This document shows, piece by piece, positions 52,801 to 63,707 of a stretch of DNA of 64,000 nucleotides. The position numbers were made by a program, and so were the translations under genes. The stretch lies in the NCBI GenBank assembly GCA_013398275.1, contig VZSE01011452.1, forward strand, positions 823,420-887,419, read 5' to 3'. The stretch is from Promerops cafer (lineage: Eukaryota > Chordata > Aves > Passeriformes > Nectariniidae). The first letter of the stretch is position 1; each line of letters starts with the position of its first letter. The notes beneath the pieces are model-generated. The model was not told the DNA's origin. It saw only the letters and a list, made by a program, of their open reading frames with translations, and ran no database searches.

Positions 52801-55800
52801 AAGCACTTGTCTGAAGACAAGTCTTTCTGGGCTCTGTCTCCTGCTCTCCTTAGATTAATTTTAAACATTATAACCACAGAGTATTTGTGTGAAACCAGTT
52901 GTATTAAAAAGTCAGACCAAAACTAGCAGTATTTCCCTTCAGCTGGGGACAACCAGTAGGTTACTAATTCACACTTCTGTTGCCTGCCAACTCCTTTTCT
53001 CCTGCCACATTCATATTGTTGGTAAAAGGATCAAACCAACTTACTCCTCTTACTGAGGAGCAAGAGAGGAGCTGAGTATGGAAAGAGGACAAATACACTC
53101 AGTGTGTTCACTACTTACTACTTAGAGGACACCTGGGGAAACAAATTTACTCTGCGAGAGCATGACTTGGCAGACCTGGAGAACAGATCTAAACATGGCT
53201 AAGAAAAGATGGATGATACAGGACTGTAAACAAATAAAAATGCCCTTATGGAAGCCACACAGAGATGGCCAGGGGAGGCAGGAGGATGGTCCACACTTGG
53301 ATCTCACCATGGGCAAGGACAGATTAATGAATGGAGAAGTTTGCAGGACAGAGTTAATTGAAGCAAAGGATTGATGTGTTTGGACTATAAATTGGCAATG
53401 GTGAGAGAGCACTGATGAGGCTGATGATTAGAAGAAGGATAGGGAATGAAAGATTTATGGACTGAGCAGTTTAGACAGATAGAGTACTACAGGTGAGACA
53501 TAGGACATCTATTAAGTCTCTTGTAGATTGGAAGAAACATTTCATTGTAACTCCCTGCATGCTAGGTGAGGATTACTTGAGTCTTGTGAAATCAAACATG
53601 CTGTTTAACCTACATGCTCAAGTATAGATCCTTGTTTTACAGTTCTTTCAAGGGCTTTAGGGTTATTTATTTTCCCTGCCCTTTCTACAGCTTTTTTTTC
53701 TTAAGTCTATAATGTAATTGCTGGGGAGGACACAAGATGATTCTCTTTGTATTTTGTTATGTGATTAATCATTTTGATGAATGTAGAAATTTGAAATTGT
53801 CTAAACTTTCCTTGAAGAGACTCTTTTCCCTATAACACAGGCAAATATGTGTGCAAATCCACTGAAATTTCTTGAGTTATCATGTTATGAATCATGGAAA
53901 GAGGTGGAAGAAACATTAGGCCATAAGTTCCTCCTGAACCTGGAACCGAGGGTTGAACTACTTTCACAGGGCTTGACTAATACAACTTAAAATAAAGTGT
54001 TGACAAAAAGTGATACTCAGAAACTTTAGTAGTGTTGTGCGATTATTCCATTGTTTTCCTCAACAGAAGAAATGAAAATATGTAAAGTTCCTGATCTTGT
54101 ATGTTAACAAAGACGTAGTTAAAGAAGTAACAAGGCTGTACAGAAATACATTAGTAGAAGGGCATATGCTATGTTAAAAGATATAATTTGCATTTTAAGG
54201 TACAGAGAAAAGCATCTGGAAAAGACATACAAATGGAAAACGTAAAGTTTAAGTGCACTATCTAAATCTTCATCTCTTTCTTTCACGAGCACAGGTTTGT
54301 AGCCTCAAATGGATTCACACATTACACACAAAACTTCTGTCACTTGCTACCTGAGAGTCTAGGTCTGGCTCTAAAGCAAAGCAACATGAGATTGCTACAT
54401 GTTTCTGAGGACACAGAACACACTCAAAAAGGCAGGTGCAAAATTTGGGCAAACAAAAATCACAATGCCCTAATAATTGTCATGTTTTTACCTAAAGACT
54501 CATTTTCTTGACAGCTTATTCCACCACAGAAGCATCACGTCCCATAGAATTGCTCTCAAATAGAAAATCTAGCAAATATAAATCCCTTCCTTTCTCCCAT
54601 CATTCTTTTTACTTTCTTTCTCCTTTGTTTATGCACTTACGTGTTGACTCATACAAGTTTGACAAATCGTGCCACAGCAAAGAAGTCAGGGAATCCCAGA
54701 CAGAAGAAGACAGACTTGTCAAGTCTCAGTTCTGCTTGATAGTTTACTCATGGGTAAAGCATATTGAATCTGCTTATCTGTATACATTGATATTTCCTAT
54801 GATTTCCTAGAAAAAACATAAAAATCTGATCCTCCTATGAATAACATATTTGCCTCTATTGCTAGATTGAAGCTTGGCTGTGCACACATGCCTTGAAAAG
54901 TTACTTGAAGGAAAGGCTTTTTATGCATAAGTTCCATGTGGATACTCCTGGGTTCAAACCCAGTAGTATCAGAGACCATATGAAAAGTCCACCAAGCAGG
55001 GAAAAAGAAAAAAGCCCCAAACAAAAGAAATAAAGAAAAGCAACAGAACTCAAATAACCTTCCCTCTTTTAAAAATCCTATTGGGATGTCTTTGTCACCT
55101 TGCAGATGCCTCATTGTAAAACTGATTGAGTCCTCCTCATTTCTCCAATATTCAGCTGGTCAATCCTCAATACTGAGGATTCAATATTACCAAGCAAAGC
55201 AAGAGCAAAGGGTTGAAATTTTGTTTCACTGACTAAAAAGTCAGTCAGCAATCACCAAGCTAAGCTGTTTCATGTTTCTACAATGGCATCCTTTGTTTTT
55301 ATGAGGATTCTTATGGAAATCAGTGCAGCTTCTAGGCAAACGTCAGCCATGGTATCTAAAATGCTTGCAGAAATCTGTCATTGTAGAGGGTTGGGACAAA
55401 ATTACTATACAATTTACAGAAGTTTGGCTGTGTTTGCTGGAAGAATGAAAAGCAATAAATTACTCTGAGAAGCATTAGAATAATTTTACTAGCTTTCTGC
55501 CTTCTTTCCTTGCCCCTAATCACCAAAAGCTGTGTCTCTTTCCACACTCCTATAGCCTCTTCATGCCAGCATAATGCCCCTGGAATGTACAGCAGTGCAA
55601 GATGTAAGTAGAAGACACACATGCAGACAAAATATAAAATGAATTAAGAAAAGCAGCACATAGTAAAAGTCAGATGTGATATTTGGAGATTAGCCTTACT
55701 ACTCCATAATACAACAGGACTTTCTTAGCCTGTTTTGTCTACAAACTGCATACAACAAAGGCTGCTTTTTCCAAGGGTGAACTTCAGCTTAATAAGAAAC

Positions 55801-56230
55801 CTTCCCAAATGCCACTTCTTGCCTATCAGGTGAACCTCAGCATGTATCTACACACAATGCTCTACTATTAGAGAACTGTCCCTTCTACCTACATATCTGT
55901 GAAACATGGGCATGACACAAAACGTTTTCCCTCAAAAGAAAAAAAAAGCCTCTAAAGGTCTTCAGTGTACTCAGCAAAACCAGCAACTTAAAAATAATTA
56001 TTTTTATAACTAAAATGTGAAACTCAAATGAAAAACATCTTAACTCCATTTAAACCCAGTTTTGAGTCATCAATCATTAATTAATCCTAACATATCCAAA
56101 TGAACATGAAGTAAAGAAACAAGCAAAAAAAAAAAATAAAAAAGGATTCTGATCTTGTTATAGGTAAAGTTAATTGCATCCTGATTTTTGCGAGTGTGTT
56201 TTTGTGTTTTGCACTTCACTCTCCATGTGT
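46861..56230. other. AT-rich non-coding DNA
   Basis: No supported gene or transposon. It contains a perfect 15-bp tandem duplication at 47776-47805 and scattered A-runs (for example 49949-49961). Frames around 53122-53412 overlap on both strands without recognisable domains. Confidence 0.5.
47776..47805. repeat. Perfect 15-bp tandem duplication
   Basis: TACTTGTAATTCTGG occurs twice head to tail without mismatch, suggesting a recent slippage-type duplication. Confidence 0.95.
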
Positions 56231-56231
56231 C

Positions 56232-56255
56232 TTTTTTTTTTTTTTTTTTTTTTTT
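56232..56255. repeat. Poly-T run (24 T)
   Basis: Twenty-four uninterrupted T residues lie at the left edge of the CpG island, marking an abrupt switch from AT-rich to GC-rich sequence. Confidence 0.95.
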
Positions 56256-56520
56256 AAATACTTCTACACTCATGTGCGGCAACATTCCTGCTGCTAACCC
56301 TGCACGGAAGGAGAGGTTCTTGGTCCATCCCCCGTGTGGCAGAACCGCGCAGGGACAGAGGGGAGCCGGCCGAGAGCCTCCCCCGGCACCAGGACGGGGT
56401 CCGGTTCCCTTCAGCGGCGGCGAGGGCGCGGTACCCTCCGCTGGCCGGGCCGGGCACCGCGCCGAGCATCCTCCTCCAGGGCGATGCCCCGCGGGGCGGG
56501 GGCGACGCGGGTCTGCGGCA

Positions 56521-56547
56521 CTGCAGCAGCAGGAGCAGCTGCTGCAG
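56521..56547. repeat. 10-bp inverted repeat (hairpin), 7-nt loop
   Basis: CTGCAGCAGC at 56521-56530 is exactly complementary to GCTGCTGCAG at 56538-56547, separated by seven bases. It lies inside the CpG island just before the polypyrimidine tract. It could fold as a hairpin in single-stranded DNA or RNA. Confidence 0.85.
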
Positions 56548-56562
56548 CGGAGCCGGAGACGA

Positions 56563-56617
56563 CCTCCCTCCTTCTCCTCCTCCTCCTCCTCCTTCTTCTT
56601 CTCCTCCTCCTCCCCCC
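56563..56617 (+). repeat. Polypyrimidine (TCC/TTC)n tract
   Basis: Fifty-five consecutive pyrimidines, mainly TCC repeats with a central CTTCTTCTT block flanked by CCT repeats on both sides, giving rough mirror symmetry. Such tracts in promoters can form triplex (H-DNA). This follows from the base pattern; no structure is proven. Confidence 0.9.
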
Positions 56618-56840
56618 GCCCCGCCGCGCCGCGCCGGGTCCCTCCATTGTGCGGGGAGGCGGCTGCACACCCGCGCGATGCGCATCCCCTCCGAGCGCCG
56701 CAGCGCCCCTGCGTAGAGAGAGGCGCTGCCCCCGCCCACGGCTGCGGGCGCGCTGTCACATCCCCCTCCGCTGCTGCGCTCTCCATTTCTAAAGATACTT
56801 GCGCACCTACATCTAGGTAAATACACATGAACAAATATAC

Positions 56841-56857
56841 ATATATATATATATATA
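56841..56857. repeat. (AT)n dinucleotide repeat
   Basis: About eight AT units inside the otherwise GC-rich island, preceded by ACAAATATAC. Confidence 0.9.
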
Positions 56858-57486
56858 CACATTTCCCCCCTCCCGCGGAATTCCGCTCTCCGCCTCGCCG
56901 GGAATCGTCGGGGGTAGAGGAGGGCGCTTCCCCCGCAGCGCTGCTCCGCGGCGGCGGCATCCCCACCAGAAGGGAAAATGTTGCTGCAAGCGCGGCGAAA
57001 ACAAAGCCGGCGCTCCTCGTCCCGGCTGCGAGGAGCGACCCGCCAGAAGTTGCGGTGCGGATCCCCCGCCCCGCTCCGCCCCGCTCCGCGGCGGCGGGAC
57101 AGCCGGAGAGGCACCCCGAGATCGCCCGGGGGCGGCGGGCACGGCGAGGGATGCCGGCCGCGTAGCGGCCAAACTTCTTTGTTAATCACACCCGAGCCCG
57201 CGGGCGGCGAGAGGAGCGGAGAATGCAATCCGCAGAGCCCACGGCAACTTTTCCCGACAACGCGCACGCCGCCGGTACCCGCACAGAAACTTGTTGGACC
57301 GCTAACCCTGCGCACTCGCGACTTTCGCATCCCCTCTCCCGCGGTGACCTCTCCCGGCGCCTCCGGGAAACTGTTGCCTCCCTCGCTCGGTGCCGGTGCC
57401 CGGCAGCGGGGAGCGGCCATCCCGTCCCGGCGGGATCAGGCTGCCGGCCGGACCCCGGCACCGGCCGCTACTTCGGGAGTTGGGGG

Positions 57487-57565
57487 ACTCACCCTGCGGG
57501 GTCAGGCGGCTCTCAGAAAACTAGCGGTTCCATCATCCAGGCAGTCCTTCCCAACTTTCCTTTTG
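57487..57565 (-). other. Possible non-coding first exon ending at a splice donor
   Basis: On minus, sequence downstream of the TATA-like element at 57598-57591 runs to AGG|GTGAGT, with exon end at 57493 and donor bases 57492-57487, close to consensus. Initiation about 30 bp after the TATA box would give a first exon of roughly 73 bp (about 57565-57493). The exon contains only very short upstream frames, consistent with a 5' UTR. The transcription start is inferred from spacing. No downstream exon could be linked. Confidence 0.3.
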
Positions 57566-57590
57566 CATAGGGCGAGAACAGAGCTCCGGG

Positions 57591-57598
57591 TATTTATA
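57591..57598 (-). promoter_or_regulatory. TATA-like box (TATAAATA on minus)
   Basis: An isolated TATAAATA on minus, embedded in GC-rich sequence (CATATAAATACCCGGAG context). On plus it reads TATTTATA, a weaker TATA variant, so direction is not certain. The minus reading is favoured by the consensus form and by the strong splice donor about 100 bp downstream. Confidence 0.4.
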
Positions 57599-57599
57599 T

Positions 57600-57636
57600 G
57601 GAGAGGGAGAGCGAGGGTGAGAGAGAGAGAGAGGAA
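57600..57636 (+). repeat. Purine-rich (GA)n tract
   Basis: Almost pure purine sequence with a GAGAGAGAGAGAGAG core. GA tracts are common near vertebrate promoters. Confidence 0.8.
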
Positions 57637-57911
57637 GCGCGCTGAAGTCGACAAGCTGTTCAGCAGACTTTTGAGTAAAAGGGGGATGAAACCGGATTCT
57701 TCCCAGTATCACGACCCTGGAAAATCAAATCCTTCTCCGGAAAGGGATTCTTTCGGCCCCGTTCTCCGCGTTACTCTTAGGGCGCGGAGCGGGAGGCATT
57801 GCATACAAATAGAGCCCGGCAGCGGCCGCGATTGGCGGCGGCGGCGCCCCCCGGGTCCTACAGCCCCGGCGCCGGGCAGCGACAAAGCCGAGCGGCGGCG
57901 GCGGCGGCTCC

Positions 57912-57932
57912 GGGGCGGGCACGGGCTGGGGG
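57912..57932 (+). other. G-quadruplex motif
   Basis: Four G-runs (GGGG, GGG, GGG, GGGGG) are separated by loops of 1, 3 and 2 bases, with another G5 run at about 57941-57945. This fits the standard intramolecular G-quadruplex pattern. It lies about 40 bp before the assembly break at 57975. Confidence 0.85.
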
Positions 57933-57952
57933 ACGGCGGCGGGGGCGAGGCC

Positions 57953-57974
57953 CGCTTAATTGATTCGTTACCTC
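57953..57974. repeat. Left copy of 22-bp repeat at N gap 3
   Basis: A 22-bp segment starting CGCTTAATTGATTCG and ending at 57974 is repeated without mismatch right after the N at 57975. It is most likely an unmerged contig overlap. Confidence 0.95.
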
Positions 57975-57975
57975 N
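57975..57975. other. Assembly gap (single N) in the CpG island
   Basis: A single N lies between perfect 22-bp direct repeats. The true sequence probably has this segment once, with or without missing GC-rich bases. Confidence 0.9.
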
Positions 57976-57997
57976 CGCTTAATTGATTCGTTACCTC
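57976..57997. repeat. Right copy of 22-bp repeat at N gap 3
   Basis: Perfectly identical to 57953-57974. Confidence 0.95.
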
Positions 57998-58025
57998 GCC
58001 CATTGTAATACGTGTCGCAATGTTC

Positions 58026-60099
58026 GAGCGGGAGAAAGGCACATTCTGAAAGGATGTCATGCCATCTCCCCTTCCCTAACTGCTCTTGCAGGGCTATTGT
58101 GCAGTGTGGTATGAGAAATGTGTCTGATTTTTAAGAACAGGGCTTTAGTTGTCTACAGCCTTTTTATTTTTTTTTCCTTCTCCTGCGCTGTCGCAATTAT
58201 CTGTCACGTTCCCTAATAATTATGTAGTTACTTCAGTAATCAATTATTCATGGAATTCCACTTACCTATGCTTTTTCTTTTGCAAGGTATGGCTTTCCAA
58301 GGGCACATCTCCTCCTCTGTGCAAAGAGAGTAAACAAACATTCTTTAAAATAAAGCAACTTATTCCTAATTAAAAGAGAATAAAAGTAAAAAAACCAAAA
58401 ACAGAACAAACAAAAAAAAACCGCAAAAACAAAATCAAAAACAAAAAAACCCCACAGTTATCAAGATAAGTTTTCCCCATTACAGAATACAAAGGCAGAC
58501 AATTAATGATATTTAAATTATGGTCCATTTTTGGATGCAAGGAATCATTGGGCTGGGGAAAATACCCCGTTTGAAAATCCATGCAGTGAAAAGAACAAAA
58601 AACAGATGCAACATTTATGTATCAACTGCTACGTGGAGGGTAAATGTGAGATAATGACAACATAGGTCAACATAATGAGAAATGAAAGCAACGTAAGCAC
58701 TTATATATATGCAAGAGGATCACACATAGCTAAACTTCTGTTACTGCCTGTAGATAATATACTTTATATTATAAGCATACATTTAGATAATAACCATTAA
58801 TAGGCTTAAAACTATGCATGTAATGAAGTCTTTTAAATAGTGTATGAAAATTATCTGGGAATAAAGCCTGCAATATATTGCAAAGCACAATGCTATTGAA
58901 AGTCTAAATATACCACTTGTGCTACATAGAGGACTGTAAACCAAACCAGGAGACAAAAGGTCCAGTGTGTAAGGTGTAATTTATATGGAAAGTTCCTTAC
59001 AGTCTAGTTAATATAGCTATTACAAATATTATTGACAAGTCATGCATAGAGCAAAAAGTTATTTGCCACTACCCCATTATTTCACCAGGTATACACATAG
59101 AAAGAGACAAGATAAAACATGGAGGAAAATCAAGTGTTTAAACTACTCCTGGACTCTCAGGATCACTTTGAATGAAGTACACTGTACGCCTTGGAGCAGA
59201 GCAACAGAGAGGGCAGGAGGAAATCAGCATTTTGTGCATCAGTAGGCTCTGATGAGAGAAATGCTGACGAGTATGGGATCAAAATCAGGTCTTCAGTGCT
59301 TCAGCTCAGATCTACCTCACACCTTGAATCTTTAAGTATGTGCATCTTGTTGCAAGAAGCCTCTAACTCTCTGTTCTTTGCATTCCGTTGCTGCTTTGGT
59401 TTGGATATTTAATATTCTAGATAAATGTTACAAACAAGTAGCATTTCTGTTTTCAGACGAGGTATACTAGAACAATTAATAAACAACTACTATGAATCCA
59501 CATCTTCAGTTATCACTGTAGCTACACATACAGTATTTTTTCTTGTTAAATAGAAGAAATATAAGTTTCAGTTCGGTTACTTTGAAAGCAGCTGCCTATT
59601 GCACTGGTTAATATGAGTTGTAAAGGAAGATGTTCTAGTTGTTTGCAGTTTTGACCAAATAGTGTTTCACTGTTTTGCTTTTGTTTCTCTTTAGCTCTAC
59701 TTGGAACAAACTGTGCTTACCTGAGAGGTCAGGATATGCCTCTCATAGTTTATTACTTCTGTTACACTTGCCATCATCACCTTAAGGAGATTTCTGATTA
59801 ACATCAGTTTAAAAGATAACATGCTCTGGGCTATTGTATTTAACAAAGTAATGTGAAATCATTGGCAATTTTAGAAAAGAGTGGATTAATATAAGTGCGG
59901 ATGGAGGAGGCAATAACCAACACTATGACAATTAAGAAATTGCCCTGTGAAGGAGAGAAATTACTATGCCCATTGTAGAGCCTACAGAGATTAATGGAAT
60001 ATGGCTGTGAAACTGTTTTAATAGATAAATTGGGTGGGTGGTTAAACATCTGAGCGAAGATGATTACTTTGTAGTGAAACAAAACAAAGAGGAATAAAT
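58026..60099. other. Non-coding DNA flanking the CpG island
   Basis: A quick return to AT-rich sequence. An A-rich low-complexity tract lies at about 58380-58455. Splice-like sites occur by inspection (acceptor-like CTGCTCTTGCAG ending near 58092, donor-like AAG|GTATGG near 58286), but no exon can be supported. Confidence 0.45.
58380..58455. repeat. A-rich low-complexity tract
   Basis: About 75 bases composed mainly of A with interspersed C. A simple low-complexity sequence. Confidence 0.85.
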
Positions 60100-60700
60100 C
60101 ACAAAGCTGCTATATTACCACAATTAAAATGAAATTGCTTGATCAATTATCACTCCAGCTAATAGCTCGATGGAAGACAAGCAAATAAATAAAACATTAT
60201 GCTAACCAAAGATCTTTGAAACTTAATACCTGTGCACTTATATGTTCCTTGTTTGCATTCATTTATGCCTAATACGTGTATAGTGCATTACATGACATAA
60301 GCAAGGCTGTATATAATGTTTTTAGTTATTCCTTTGTGGTTTAAGAGTAAACATCATTGATACATAATCATTTTAATGCATGCAGTGGGTAAATATCCAA
60401 CACACATTTAGGCAACTGCTACATTTCAGTATTTCCTAGACCTCTAGGAACCTTCTTGTTTTACATACGTACCAGTCAAAGGTGATTGGGGAGAATTTCA
60501 CTTTGGAATAGTTTCCAAGGTCAGCATATGTGATGGCACGTGTTGGTTTCCAGCTTGCCCTTGGGAAATGACTGGAGTTTATGTGGACATGGGGAGGCAG
60601 TAAAGCAAACCGTGGCCATCGTATATCAGCATTACATTTTTATATCTGGTAATCAGCAAAGCGTGCCTTCCTGTACAGGAAGGTAAGTGGTAACACGTAT
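60100..60700. promoter_or_regulatory. Candidate conserved non-coding element
   Basis: Repeat-free and AT-rich, with palindromic or homeodomain-like motifs (TTGATCAATTATCA near 60139-60152, CTAATAGCTCGATGG near 60158) and isolated CpGs (ACGTGTATAG near 60274, ACATACGTACC near 60463, GGCACGTGTTGG near 60535). No open frame on either strand in most of it. Inference from appearance only. Confidence 0.22.
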
Positions 60701-61784
60701 GTTCATATGAAATAAAACCCAGGGTATATAGGGTTTAAAGGTAAATAGCTTGTACAGAATGAGCACGCTGTCATAACCTGACCCAAAGTCAATGGCAATG
60801 ACCAGATTTGTCCCCTTGACCCAAAGTCCTGTTCAAATATAATACTCGATTTCTCTGTAGAAGCATCTGTATAATATAGTTTAAATACATAGGGAACAAA
60901 CATTTTGTAATGATTATTTAGCATGGGGGAAAAGATATGCATATCTATAGATTCATAGCAACACAGATTGTGTCAGAAGTTGAGTAATATATGAGAAGAT
61001 GCTTCTCCAGTATAAAACTGCAAGTAAATGGCAAGTAGTTCCTAGATCCAGTGGTAGAGAGTTATGTTGGGGGTTTCATTTTAACATTTTTTTTGTCCTA
61101 TGCAAAAAGATTACACATATTTGGCAAACTTGCGTTGCCTTTCCTAGGGCAGAAATAGTCAGAAAACATATAAGGCATACAAACACATTCAAAGTGAGCA
61201 ATGTATACTTGAAAATACATAGGTATTGCTGGAGTGTACTAATGAAAGAGCAGAATTTGTGCTCTCCCTAAAGCCATAAGGGATCTCACCAAATCCCTTG
61301 TGTCCTGTTTTTGCCCCAAATATAGGTGGCACCCACATAATAATCTTTTAACTTCTGTTCTTGCAGTTAATTTTTTTTTTTTTTTTTAATCTACATTTGC
61401 TTGTTAATTTGGAGAAAAGTCTGCCATCTCATCACTTCTGACTAAAAGAGTTTGAGAAATGGGGGCTCCTTCCTTTTAACTTTCCTATTCATAAAGGCAA
61501 GAGATGCCTCCTGACTATCAGAAAGAATCTACTGATGAAGGCAGAAATTCAGTGCAGAGAAATTTGCAAGGAAAACAGTAGAATGGTCTCTGAAGAACAA
61601 CAATTTGAGTGGGATACTGGACTTCGAAGTTCTCCTAGATTTATGGGCTGAACCTTCTTCAAGTACCCTGTATTACCCAACATCAAGTATACCTAGTGAT
61701 GAAAATGAAGGAAGGAAGGAAAAAGAACAGAGAAAAGAAAATTTAGAATTACTAAAATGAGATTTCAAAAAGTAATTGAATAGC
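60701..61784. other. AT-rich non-coding DNA
   Basis: No gene recognised. A 17-T run occurs at 61371-61387. Confidence 0.5.
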
Positions 61785-62071
61785 ATCAGAGAATCAGAGA
61801 ATCAAAGAATGGTTTGGCTTGGAATGGGTGATAAAAATTCCCTTTCCAGCCCTCTGCCATGGGCAGGGACATCTTCCACTATCCCAGGTTGCTCCAAGGC
61901 CCATCAAACCTGGCCTTGAACACTACCAGGGGTGGGGCACCCCCAGTTTCTCTGGACAGCATGTGGCAGTGCCTTATCACCCTCACAGGGAAGAATTTCT
62001 CCCTAATAGCAAATCAAAGCCTACTCTTAGCTTAAAACTATTCCCCGTTGTCATATCACTACATGTACAGA
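61785..62071 (-). mobile_element. CR1 LINE fragment, 3' end (minus sense)
   Basis: It starts with three short GAATCA-type units (the CR1 3' tail) and then GGTTTGGCTTGGAATGG. The CCATGGGCAGGGACATCTTC and CAGGTTGCTCCAAGGCCC blocks follow, then TTTCTCTGGACAGC, and it ends near TATCACTACATG. Only the 3' end is present. It differs from the typical CR1 tail at many sites, so this looks like an old copy. The coding region is decayed. Confidence 0.92.
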
Positions 62072-63379
62072 CCAACATATATACAAAAATTATACTGCAT
62101 TGAACAGAAACATTGGTCTATAACTAAGAGCAGACAATAACAAAAAATAACAAGCTTTCTTACAACAGAGGTGTAGGAAAGACAGCAGCAGGACTAAGGA
62201 CTGATTTCATGGTCTCAGGCTGGCAATTGTCTTTGTTGCAGTGCATGAAGGATATAATTGAAGAGGAGCATTCAGCACCTCATCCCCTTAAAGGGTCACG
62301 TATGTAGCCCGCCATACAATCCTTCTATTCTAAAGCCCAAAACACTTTCAGTCTCATTGACATCTGTTATCAACAGCAAGGAATGGTTCCAGATCACAAC
62401 TCCATTTGCCTCCTACATTTTGGGAAAGTGAGGGCTTTCTGTTCCTATTTTTATTTTTTTTTAATGTGAAAGAGAAATTAACAGTTTGGATGTTTTCTGC
62501 TGTAGTTCCGTATTATTATCTAATAATTGACATTGGAATATCTTACCATTGGAAGGTCATTCTATATGCTACATGCTTAGTGGTTTTTCAGAACCTAAAA
62601 ACAAAAAAACCAAATAAACATATAAAAAACAAAGACAAAGCCATGAGCTGTAGTGGTGCACAAAGTCTGAAGGTTGAAGTGAGCTTGAAGTAAATGTGAA
62701 AAATAGGAAAGCTGCACTTTCCTACACTTAGTGAGGGCTGCAGGGAAAAGATAGTGTCAGGAAAAAGCTAAATGAGTTACTGCATTCCAAAAACTGTAGG
62801 AGAGGAAAAAAATCTTTGAAAGTGTTTATCAGAGGAAAGTGAAGTGTCATGGACAAATTGTTGCTATTGCCAAATGAAGAGGAAAATAAAGGCTGAAGAA
62901 AATTGATTCAGACACTGGTGTCTTTAATTTTCTATGTTCTTTTTCCTTCTGATAAAGAAATCCAAAGGGTCATTCTGAAAATAGTTTTGATGGAGCGTCT
63001 ACAAAAAATTTTAAAAGCATGCCTAAAAAAAATCAGATCTTTGGTAGATACCAATTCTAGGTTATATCACACTTGATTTTAAGAGAGTAAACATAGAAAC
63101 ATACAATAACTAGACTCACTGATGCAGCTGGTAGTTTGTCTCATTCACATCCATAGCTGAAGCTTGACTGCTTCAGCAACATGAAAACTTGCACTTTGGT
63201 TTGAAACGTGAACTTGGACAAGTGCTTCCTCAGTCATCAAGTCTTCCTTCCAACAGTAGAGGAAACTTTGACAATTTTTCTCCAGTTTAAAGTATACCAA
63301 AGTGAGTTAAAATGGAAAACTCAATGCAACAAGCCTTTTTATGTGATGCACATAATGCTGGATTCAATATAAACTGAAA
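62072..63379. other. AT-rich non-coding DNA
   Basis: No gene or repeat recognised. Frame 62406-62693 is dominated by a T-rich start and an A-rich end. Confidence 0.5.
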
Positions 63380-63499
63380 CAACAGTACAGAAAGCATATA
63401 CAGTATCAACTATAATAGCACAAAGCTTTAGGTGTACATAAGATTTTGGGCTATTGTAGACATCTGAATCTCAATGCTAGTGTCCTCTGAGAAGCGTGT

Positions 63500-63707
63500 A
63501 TGGCTGCTGGACGTGGAGCAGAGGATACCTGGATTATAATCACTCCACGCTATACAGGAGGTCACAAATCTCCTGCTACCACTGCTAACAAACAAATGTG
63601 GTCCTTCATCAAAACCTGGGCTCTTTCTGGAGCAGCAAGAGATGTGAAAAGGGTGGCGACTTTAGATATTCTCTGTTATTTTTGCACTTGCTTTTTGCTG
63701 ACAGAGG
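63500..63707 (+). CDS. Candidate first coding exon of an unrecognised protein (partial)
   Basis: An ATG at 63500 is preceded by an in-frame stop (TGA at 63488-63490). The frame runs 208 nt to AGG|GTAAGT, a near-perfect splice donor (GT at 63708-63709), leaving phase 1. If the exon is real, about 69 residues are encoded. A second in-frame ATG at 63596 starts MWSFIKTWALSG. This is followed by a basic stretch (ARDVKR) and a hydrophobic, Cys-rich segment (VATLDILCYFCTCFLL) that could be a signal peptide or signal anchor near residues 53-68. Both ATGs have imperfect start contexts. I do not recognise the protein. It lies about 5.5 kb from the CpG island on plus, so it could be exon 1 or 2 of the island's gene. 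It could also be chance. Confidence 0.35.

Larger units (their letters stand above)
56270..58025. promoter_or_regulatory. CpG island, probable gene promoter region
   Basis: About 1.75 kb is strikingly GC-rich and CpG-dense in a window that is otherwise AT-rich and CpG-poor. It holds GC boxes (GGGGCGGGG near 56493, GGGGCGGG at 57912-57919), an inverted CCAAT box (ATTGG at 57831-57835), a TATA-like element and a good minus-strand splice donor. Vertebrate islands of this type normally mark a gene's 5' end. Long open frames in all directions (up to 388 codons on minus at 57420-56254) come from stop-poor GC-rich DNA and show only Arg/Pro/Ala/Gly-rich low complexity. An N at 57975 shows that the assembly is broken inside the island. 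Confidence 0.88.

Noticed and set aside
54948..54963. tRNA T-arm/B-box-like CTGGGTTCAAACCCAG
   Set aside because: The short inverted repeat fits a B box, but no A box, anticodon arm or acceptor stem is found around it.
56254..57420. 388-codon minus frame and other long frames in the CpG island (56070-56966, 56188-56820, 56978-57982)
   Set aside because: Stop codons are rare in GC-rich DNA. The frames overlap on both strands, are low-complexity Arg/Pro/Gly/Ala and match no domain. The last one also crosses an N.
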